A stretch of DNA of 64,000 nt from the NCBI RefSeq assembly GCF_009017415.1, contig NC_092408.1:434001-498000 (forward strand), read 5' to 3'. Positions 56,801 to 64,000 of this stretch are shown here, one piece after another (position 1 is the first letter of the stretch; every line of letters starts with the position of its first letter). Position numbers and translations under genes: made by a program. The stretch comes from Aspergillus flavus. Lineage: Eukaryota > Ascomycota > Eurotiomycetes > Eurotiales > Aspergillaceae. A model generated the notes under the pieces. The model worked only from the letters and a program-made list of their open reading frames with translations, did not search any database and was not told the origin of the DNA.

Positions 56801-57835
56801 GAGTCGACCATTTGCATCTGTATCTCGATCTTGTTACTGACATTGATCAAGCAATGGCTTGCAAGCCATCTATGGAAATTGCGCCAAGTCACGCAGCCAT
56901 CATCTGAATCACGGCAGCCACAAGAAAGCGGACCACCAAACCGCAGATGGACCTTGATTAGTGCTATGGCGCCAAAGCGTGAGGGATCAAATCAGCCCGT
57001 GTACCTTCCCTTAAATCAAGAAACTGCGACTGCGTTCGATACTACTATCGAATCGCTACGCGATCTTTCTTCGACCGCACTTTTTGCCTTACACATTGAC
57101 ATTCGGTGCGGTATTATTCACATGCTCACAAAAACCATGGCTGGCCCCAACCCCAGGAACAATCGTGATTCCGAACCTGCAACCCCCTCTCCTAACTCAA
57201 ACATTGCTTGGTGGCATATAGTCCTGAACCAGCCAACGTCTGCTTCACCAACTGTACTTGAGCTAAACAATGATCTGATCTCTTTTGATACAAACATCTC
57301 TTCATATCTGGGATCGGCCGAGCGCTGTTATATCACATCAGGATTGGCCAGGTTTATCGATCATGTATTTATTGCTCGTGCCCATCTAATCGGCGCGATG
57401 AATGAGAATGGGGCGTTGCGGCTTCAGTTGGACGTCCTCGTCCTCCAACAAAACCTGAAGAATATCATCGTTGACCCGGCTGTTGATACAGACGAGGAAG
57501 AAAGTGCAAGACGGGCATATGAGCAGCACCGTGAGATTGTCGCTCTTCCGCGTAGTGCTAAGTTCCTGGACTGGTTCCTGGAAGGTGCCGAGAAGGCTCT
57601 CGACTACGCAAAAGACGAGAAAGAGTTATTTGCAACACATCCCGAGAAAGCTTTGGCTGCTGGCAATGGCGAGCCATTCACCTACGATGAGCTCAGGATC
57701 CTCGTCGATCTCTGCTTCTCGGATATTCTCAAGGGACCTAGAGGTGCAGAGAACCGAGAAGAGTTCATGGCTGCAAAAAAAGCGAGCGCAGACGCACTCC
57801 TTAGGCTGAATGAGATAATGTGGGATTCCAGGTAG
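53860..57835 (+). CDS. SEC8: Exocyst complex component Sec8 (1168 aa)
   Basis: Subunit of the exocyst, which tethers secretory vesicles at sites of polarised growth such as the hyphal tip. Nine exons: 53860-54277, 54366-54539, 54597-55582, 55647-55760, 55811-56251, 56306-56441, 56495-56640, 56691-56798 and 56852-57835. All junctions keep frame and total 3507 nt. The Sec8 N-terminal CorEx region is clear: EVLQSIQQEWGLVASDECVP, then coiled-coil IQSSQGRVRNLKHALEQAKS, and LPEKLESRISDKRFLAAVEV. LHDAFRLLRRSELDNIGALA follows. The C-terminal helical rods include FIDHVFIARAHLIGAMNENG and PFTYDELRILVDLCFSDIL. Unusually, the first 140 residues are a disordered Gly/Tyr/Arg-rich extension (RGGYANGYGYPDTSRYDRT, GGYGGFYPETPQQ). 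Confidence 0.9.
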
Positions 57836-58436
57836 TGGGACCTCTGCTTCTTCCTCTGAAGACTTGTTCATTCGAAAGAGGAGCCATGTTTGACAGCTAG
57901 TACACGCCAGCCTCACAATTAATAGATTAGCCCTTGGTGCTCTGTTGACGTCCTCGGCGTTCTGACAGTGCATTTCCTAATGTTGATAGATCGCATATGG
58001 TCCGCTATATGGAAATTCTTCTGCAGTGGTCATGGGATGCGGAACCTTTGGTTCGGCCATATAGTAGCCCTTTGCCTGCCGAGTGGCATTTGTGCCTGAT
58101 TTTGATTATTGCTAATTAACCATCGTGCATGGCAGTCGTGGGTGTTTGGGTAGCAATCCGACATCGCATCATATATCCGTTCAGCAGTGCTTTGTCAAGG
58201 TGCAAAAAGTATAAACCAATAGTCCTGGATTTCACGTAAGAGTGTCTGAGTTGCTAGAGTAGAGAAATATAGGAACTAGGGTTATCGGTACAGGTTATTA
58301 TTGAGATAGCTGTATAATGCGATAAAAATGATGTCCATGGGAAACATTTCCTACAGTCATACAAAAAAGGACGATTTAGAAAGGATGATCTTGCTACCAG
58401 GCTTAATAGGAAAAATTGACAAATAGATACCTCGAT
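57836..58436. other. Transition from gene-rich to repeat-rich DNA
   Basis: SEC8 3' flank; no coding frame. Composition becomes more AT-rich to the right. Confidence 0.5.
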
Positions 58437-58523
58437 CCCCCGAGCCGGAATAGCCGGCGACCTTCCGGTTATATGTGTATATCCATTACAGCCGGACGCC
58501 ATACCCAACTAGACCATCGGGGG
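58437..58523 (-). pseudogene. tRNA-Tyr(GUA) pseudogene (copy 1)
   Basis: Minus-strand sequence begins CCCCCGATGGTCTAGTTGG and ends with TCGGGGG, so the acceptor stem (with the eukaryotic C1-G72 pair of tRNA-Tyr) is intact. The anticodon arm is TCCGG-CT-GTA with a 16-nt intron after position 37. The T loop has lost two bases (CTATT instead of CTCGATT), removing the conserved TPsiC core, so it is probably inactive. Discriminator base is A. The 5' flank (ATATCTCCAAA) is shared with copy 3. Confidence 0.7.
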
Positions 58524-58740
58524 TTTGGAGATATCTTTTTCTAATTCTCTAAGACTATTAAATCAAAATAAACGTACTCAACAGACATTCGATCCAATTC
58601 CAGTATAGCAAAATCACTAAAACAAATATTGTACCCCTATACTTTGTCCTTTTTGGGGTTCATTATAGCCCATCCCTCTAATCCTTCCCTGCTAATTCTA
58701 TGGAACTGGAAAAGCAATATGACCATATTTATTGTAGATG

Positions 58741-60390
58741 CTATGACTCATCTTCAGTTGTATACACAACGTCCTTTTTTGATGTCCCATGTTGTCTTGT
58801 CACGTACCATCGCCTAGGCATTGCTTTGGTTTCACTAAGAGACACCCCCTCAAGAGCATCGACTAAGCTGTTCATAATCATCACGGTTTTTTCGCCATCA
58901 TTCTTAAGCCAGACAAAGTAGTCACCATTGGCTCCTTTGCCTTTAATTGATACCGCTAATCGACTAGCTGGGTCACGAATTGATGCTTTGGTTGCATACA
59001 TCTCAGGATTTAGAGTTTCAGTAAGCTGAAATTGTAGCATCACTTCGTCTCCAACTTTGACCCCTAGCTGTAATCGTCGAGATATAGTAAACTCAAAGTC
59101 ACTACAACTGACACGGTGTGCATTTTGCCTATCGTTTCCACCCATAACTATCCTCAGTTTACTATGTAAGACACTCTGTAGATAAGCTATCTTTCTTCTA
59201 TCACAAGCCTCTTCGGCTAAATTGCAATTCCGAAGCATAATATTGAAATAGTAGGAGCGATTGGATAGATTGGGAGAGTTTCGAAGATCATGAAAGGCGT
59301 ATCGAAGATCCCATACCCAGGCTCTTATAGCTGGATCTGTTGAGTTAATAAATGTTGTAAAAGCTTCTGTTCATCCAATAGCTTCATTTAAAACAGATAT
59401 GTTGTCGGTAAAACCCTGCCATGCTTTGCTTATATCATCGGGAAGATACTCTGCCAAGTGCTTTGGTGTCATTGTTTGAAAAATGCAAGCCATCCACATT
59501 TCTTGAAAGTTGAAGATAAACCGATCGTCAGGGGAAGCATTCTGTGTGATATAGTGTTTGGCAAGTATGACAAATACCGATTCTAACTCGTTGACTGAAT
59601 CCCAGATATGATAATGTAAGCTGGGATTTGCTTGCCTATGTCCTTTATCATTGTGAGTTGCTATTCTCACAACTAACACCATTGCTTGTCCCACATATAG
59701 CCAGAAGTGGCCCGGATTCCAGAGGAGGTTGTTGACGTGCAGGATAATCTTGGTTTGTGCTGAGTGACCCCTTATCCTATTAAGATAGTATCTTCTTTAT
59801 CACACCTTCTCTTTTGATTCTTTTAGAAGCCTCTTTCTCAATTCGTTGGTGTGTTGCTTCCTGTTGAACCTCTAAAAGCGAAATAATGTTCTCATTAAAT
59901 GTTTGACGGCTCCCTTGGTTGTCTATTCAAATACTAGTAGAAGACTTTCACCAAGAAGCTATAATCCACAATGTCGTCAATGGTTTCGATATTCGGATCA
60001 ACCTCGTTCTCGCTTTAAATATCTCAAAATCCTTTCAGCAGTCTGTGCATTATTGACTATTGGGTACCGGAGGCGCTCTTCGTCAAGGCTTTCGTTCCCT
60101 TCGCAGTCAGGTCGGGAGCTCAGTTTTACAGCGATATCAAAATCTTCCATAAGGAAAGGGATAAATCGCTGTAAAAAGGAGGTATAGACACGAAACTCAT
60201 CCTGGAATCCCTCTAGAGCGGTTCTGCTGTCAATATGTGGACTTTATGCCATCCTTCGGGTTTGTATCGAGGGTTAGCAGCTGTGGCAGTTGTCTAATCG
60301 CTTCTTGGGTCCTAATAGGTAGGTTCGATATCTCGATGGGATTGCCTGTGCAGGTGCAAGATATAAGCAAAGCGCTAAATTTATTGAGGT
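58741..60390 (-). pseudogene. Decayed protein gene of an unrecognised multicopy family
   Basis: Successive minus-strand blocks read like protein but switch frames and contain stops. Near 60390-60240: GNPIEISNLPIRTQEAIRQL. Near 60230-60010: FIPFLMEDFDIAVKLSSRPD and NNAQTAERILRYLKRERG then a stop. Near 59890-59790: a charged helix EATHQRIEKEASKRIKREGV ending in two stops. From about 59790 down to 58741: KIILHVNNLLWNPGHFWLYV, SVNELESVFVILAKHYITQN, an in-frame TGA at 59371, then AIRAWVWDLRYAFHDLRNSP and NCNLAEEACDRRKIAYLQSV, ending before 58741. No domain is recognised. A second copy of the middle part lies at 63786-64000, so it belongs to a repeated element or gene family. Confidence 0.6.
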
Positions 60391-61785
60391 CCAACCTGGG
60401 GTGGCTGACCTAACATTCACTTACACCAACTTATGGATACTATTCATTCATGTACACTATTCAATTCCATTCAATTCAATATTCAGTTAACCTGATGAAG
60501 CCTAACTATTGCGAATTTTGTGCTATGTCCCAGCCTGGTATCAGGGCCTCCCTAACGCCTAATCGAATAGACGGCCTTGATAAGACCCTATATGATTCCT
60601 TATTAATATAATACTATAAACTCTTAGGCGCCCCTAGATTCACAAGGTAAATATATAACCGTTTAACGGTCATAGTTACTTCCAGTCTTTCTATATATAT
60701 AAGGGTTTTCTATACAGTAGTACGGATTTCTACTTGTCAATACTATGTTTTGAGAATAGATTTACTTGCTGGAACTAAAAGGAAGTATAAGTGTTACTAT
60801 TGAGGCAAAATATATATCTAGTAAATAGACCGCACCATTAAAAATGGTGAGACATACACTCACTGGTCTTGATTTACTGCTCAGTATTTATAACAAGCAT
60901 TGTAGATTCAGATTGCCCGAGATTGCGCCTATGTAAATTTCTGCCATTACAAGTATTTGGAATTAAGAATTTACTTACTATACTGCCAGACAAATAGCAT
61001 GGCTCTTTATATGTATCTAAATAGGGTATTTTGAAACCATCCAGTTAACCTCTAGCTAATTTCAAGCCACTCACTGTGAATAATATGCTAATATCTGGAT
61101 AGAATCACAATGTTTGTTTAATGAGAACTCCGAGAGGGTTTGCTCTTGGGGAACATTAGTTACATTACTATGGCAGATGACCCCTCACAGCTAGATAATA
61201 TTAGACCAAGGCTTTTAGTACCCTGTTCCATGGGAATTTATGTAAGCCACCAGATTCACAGGTAGGATTCTCATGTTTCCAGGGTTCTGTGGGAATTTAT
61301 GAGTAAAATCAAATTGGCCACCGTGGTCTGTATCAACTCTCGGGGTTCCTTACTGTGTGGGGTCAACTCAGTAAGGTACTACTACATACAGTAAATGTAA
61401 TGGTTCGATTGACAGCTTTATGGAAAACTTTTGGCCTTCCGTCGTATTGTATATATGTAGGGAAGCACTACCTGTGTCCACTGGTATACATTCAGTGTCA
61501 CTATGGACCACGTTTGCATGCAGGCACCGGGGTATCACAGTACCTATTCTACCGCTGGTCCCTGGATGTCTATGTATTGGAGGGAGATTCAACTCCCTAC
61601 AGACTATTAGTTTCCTAATTCGATAATACCCTAAGGCAATTGAGGTGTTGATGAGGGCGAGTATCTTAAATATTATAAGAGTGATAACAGCCCGCAATCA
61701 TCAAGTTACTGCTAAACTATTGTATGGAGATTCAAGCCACTTTGAAATCCACCTTGGTAGTGTACTCGGAGAAGGAGTCTGCCGC
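60391..61785. other. AT-rich accessory DNA without recognised genes
   Basis: Contains an ATTCAATTC-type short repeat cluster at about 60455-60485, and TGGTATCAGG at about 60536, reminiscent of a retroelement primer-binding site. A duplicated TGGGAATTTATG lies near 61230 and 61290. No intact gene; open frames at 61355-61697 overlap each other on both strands and lack motifs. Confidence 0.45.
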
Positions 61786-61932
61786 GCGTGCACGGAAAGT
61801 CCTCGGCAGGTGGGTTGATACTAACGTGATCGCCAACTAATCATACAGCGTGAGAATTTAAAGGCGCAAAATGTTATTGGCCCAATATCACGTGGCCAAA
61901 CGGACCACCCGATGAGGACTTTTCCGTGCACG
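61786..61932. mobile_element. MITE-like element with 29-bp imperfect inverted repeats
   Basis: The left arm 61786-61814 begins GCGTGCACGGAAAGTCCTC; the right arm 61904-61932 is its near-exact reverse complement (one inserted A and a few mismatches), ending GAGGACTTTTCCGTGCACGC. The 89-bp centre contains the palindrome ATTGGCCCAAT. No coding capacity. No clear target-site duplication was seen, so a mobile origin is inferred only from structure and setting. Confidence 0.45.
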
Positions 61933-62011
61933 CCTCCATAAATATCATCAGTATCTGTTATACTTGACCCACTCCCCTAGGTTGGTGGGGTAAAAATCAA
62001 AAAGTATCTCT

Positions 62012-62099
62012 CCCCCGAGCCGGAATCGAGCCGGCGACCTTTCGGTTATATGTGTATACCATTACAGCCGAACGCCATATCCAACTAGACCATCGGGGG
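62012..62099 (-). tRNA. tRNA-Tyr(GUA) with 15-nt intron (copy 2)
   Basis: Minus strand. The acceptor stem is CCCCCGA/TCGGGGG with C1-G72 and discriminator A. The D arm is GTC...GGC. The anticodon arm TTCGG/CCGAA encloses CT-GTA-A and a 15-nt intron directly 3' of position 37, the standard site for nuclear tRNA introns. The T stem is GCCGG/CCGGC with loop CTCGATT; position 54 is C where T is usual, which may weaken it. A T5 run follows 10 nt downstream, a Pol III terminator. Confidence 0.72.
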
Positions 62100-62677
62100 T
62101 TTAAAGATGCTGTTATTGTTTGATATATAAATTTATAAAGAAGAATACTTCATGAGTTGAAAACTGAAGAGTTGACCAAGACAAATAAAATCGGCAGCTC
62201 AGAACCACCAGGGCGCTTGTGTCGGTGACCATTATTCGAGCTCCTCAGCACACCTCTGAGACTGGGGCGGGTTCACCGGCTGGAAGCTCTTCGTATACTC
62301 CCGACTCTAACAAAATGACTGGATTGAGTACCAATGATATCTTATTATCCTCCGGGGTGGTCGTTATCCTGTGCACCCTAATCCGCTCGCGGGCATTTGC
62401 CAATAGGATAAGTATGGTTTTGAAAGAAGACCAATAACTCTAGATAAAAAGGCACCGATGAACGGTCCAATCACCAAAAGGCCCAACAGGTATTTTAGTG
62501 CCGGTAACGCTCATGATGATGTCTGAACTGTTCTTCGATATTTATGTCTCGAGGATTGGCTGAGCCACCGGCAGGATCGACCATCGGGGGCATTCTTCAT
62601 CTTCTTCATCTTTCTCACTTCTTCCGGATTGAGGTGCTTGATAATATCAAATGCGCAAACAAGCCAATATCTCCAAA
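62100..62677. other. Spacer between inverted tRNA-Tyr copies
   Basis: No supported gene. A 12-nt match to the tRNA 5' end (GACCATCGGGGG) lies at 62579-62590 and looks like another tRNA fragment. Confidence 0.5.
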
Positions 62678-62764
62678 CCCCCGATGGTCTAGTTGGATAT
62701 GGCGTTCGGCTGTAATGGTTACACATATAACCGAAAGGTCGCCGGCTCGATTCCGGCTCGGGGG
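62678..62764 (+). tRNA. tRNA-Tyr(GUA) with 14-nt intron (copy 3)
   Basis: Plus strand, inverted relative to copy 2. It is identical to copy 2 except for one base pair less in the intron and a base change there. It has the same C54 in the T loop. The 22-nt trailer (GAGATACTTTTTGATTTTTA) is the same as in copy 2 and contains Pol III terminator T5 runs. Confidence 0.72.
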
Positions 62765-63611
62765 AGAGATACTTTTTGATTTTTACCCCCCCCCAACTTG
62801 GGGTTATCCAGCGGGTTAAGTATTAGCGGACTTTTATCCTACCGTAAAACCTCACAATTGACGTCAGCAGACAGCAACCCCCCTACTAATCTCGACAGCC
62901 AATTTGATTTTTCATACAAATCCTTATTCTAAGAATCGTACCTACGGCATTGGTGGCCCATACGCAATCTCATAGAACGGGGTTGATTTAGCATCAAGTA
63001 GTAACTAAAGCCGAGCACGTGACACTTACGGAGTAGTTGAGACAAAACACCGCGGCCGCTTTCGTCTCAACTCGCCAGGTATTACGTAGTACAGAACTTG
63101 CTGCGAGAGAGACCACACTCCTTCACGGGTGCCTTGAGGCAGTATTATGATGTCTGCGGGTTCCTCGTCAGTCTCTATACGCTGATGATGGCGTCAGACC
63201 AGGTGGAAAAGAAGTCCTGATAACTCCTATCTAGCTAGCCTTGACGCCCTATTTATACGCCAAGAAAACAGAGAATCGAGAGCAAATATACTAGGCGCTA
63301 GGCCCAAAACGCCTCCGCAACATCTACTCCAATAAAGCCGTGAGATACTCGCGTCCATAACGCGCTGAACCTCAATTCCCTCAGGTCATTACCCAATTTG
63401 GGAACAGCTAATGCTTCCCGGCATATATGCGATGTGCCTGAAGTTAGACAAGCTTCCACATGTCTGTTAATCAAACAATGGCGTTTCCATGGCTGACCGA
63501 CAGCTGAAACCGATGACTTCGCTCCAGGCTATGTATGGTATCCAAGCTGCCAAAAAAGGAGGGATTCTCAAAAGGAACGGAGCGAAGCTGACGACAGGTC
63601 AAAAAAGCATC
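62765..63611. other. Gene-free accessory DNA
   Basis: Contains TACGGAGTA at 63027-63035 and an 8-bp inverted repeat GTTGAGAC (63036-63043) / GTCTCAAC (63064-63071). A 92-codon frame starting at 63489 runs through a tRNA fragment and is not supported. Confidence 0.5.
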
Positions 63612-63629
63612 TCCCCCGAGCCGGAACCG
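63612..63629 (-). repeat. tRNA-Tyr 3'-end fragment
   Basis: TCCCCCGAGCCGGAA matches the 3' end of the tRNA-Tyr copies, and the adjoining CAAAAAAGCATC matches their trailer. The rest of the tRNA is absent. Confidence 0.6.
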
Positions 63630-63785
63630 GGTCTCAAGAAACTGCCATACCAGAATCTGTATATATTTAAAACGTTGTCTAGCATAGTACTTAGGATCCT
63701 TGCGCGGTCAAGTGGACTAATATCTTCAGGAATCACCGGGGTTCTCCACTTTTTCCACAGAAACTAACCCTACCTCACTCTACAT

Positions 63786-64000
63786 GAGGTCAGATTTCGG
63801 AGGAGGTTATTGATGCGCAGGATAATCTTGATTTATGTTGAGTAATCCCTTATTCTGTGGAGATAATACCTTCTCTATTGTACCTTTTATTTCAGTTGTT
63901 TTGACAGTTTCTTTCTTGGCCCTTCGCTGTATTGCCTCTAGTAAGTCTTCTGAAGTTGGACAGAGGTCCTCATCGAAGCCTCGATTGCTCTCTGGACCAT
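63786..64000 (-). pseudogene. Second copy of the decayed family, cut by window end
   Basis: Aligns to 59707-59880 over its left part. The minus-strand reading DEDLCPTSEDLLEAIQRRAK, then IEKVLSPQNKGLLNINQDYP, corresponds to the KRIKREGVIKKILS block of the first copy. It stops at TAA shortly after. Differences from copy 1 are mostly G-to-A and C-to-T. It continues beyond the window. Confidence 0.6.

Noticed and set aside
62219..62437. 72-codon frame between the inverted tRNA copies
   Set aside because: No ATG near the start of the frame and no motif.
63489..63767. 92-codon frame with a proper ATG
   Set aside because: It runs through a tRNA-Tyr 3' fragment and accessory DNA, so it is not a plausible protein gene.

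Overview
The window is nuclear DNA of a filamentous ascomycete, most likely Eurotiales (Aspergillus/Penicillium type). The basis is short introns of about 45-105 nt with gtatgt/gtgagt donors and ctaac/ctgac branch sites, intron-rich housekeeping genes without operons, and protein sequences and lengths that match the Aspergillus versions of Sec61 alpha, ArgJ, PyroA/Pdx1, Atg3 and aminopeptidase P. The genus is an inference.

Left part (1-11272): a truncated allantoate-permease-like transporter; a 367-residue DSYGS-repeat protein whose first five exons are micro-exons cut between repeat units; a convergent single-pass membrane protein with a frame break; a compact beta-carbonic anhydrase in four exons; and an Est1-type-domain protein. 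A gene-free stretch of about 3.2 kb follows.

Middle (14533-32645): ALG5 and GPI18, both ER glycosylation/GPI enzymes; an F-box-like protein; a relic of an ankyrin-repeat gene; two coiled-coil proteins of unknown role; a secreted proline-rich protein; ATG3; and a cyclin-L-like protein.

Right-middle (33427-57835): dense conserved genes. These are SEC61 alpha, argJ (convergent with sec61), ORC2 (divergent from argJ), a FUN14-like protein, PDX1, a promethin-like membrane protein, a T5orf172/DUF1766 protein, a Kap122/importin-13-like karyopherin, aminopeptidase P and SEC8. Sec61, Alg5, Gpi18 and Sec8 all serve the secretory pathway, but nothing in the layout suggests co-regulation.

Right end (about 58.4-64 kb): the character changes. 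There are no intact conserved protein genes. Instead there are three tRNA-Tyr(GUA) copies plus fragments, two in inverted orientation with shared flanks. There is also a decayed protein-coding family (58741-60390) with a second copy at the window edge that differs mainly by G-to-A and C-to-T, and a 147-bp element bounded by a 29-bp imperfect inverted repeat. I read this as repeat-rich accessory DNA marked by RIP-like decay.

The most unusual feature is the micro-exon/repeat gene at 3659-5064. Its correct frame has no internal ATG and would be missed by simple ORF calling, which picks a long open frame in another phase.
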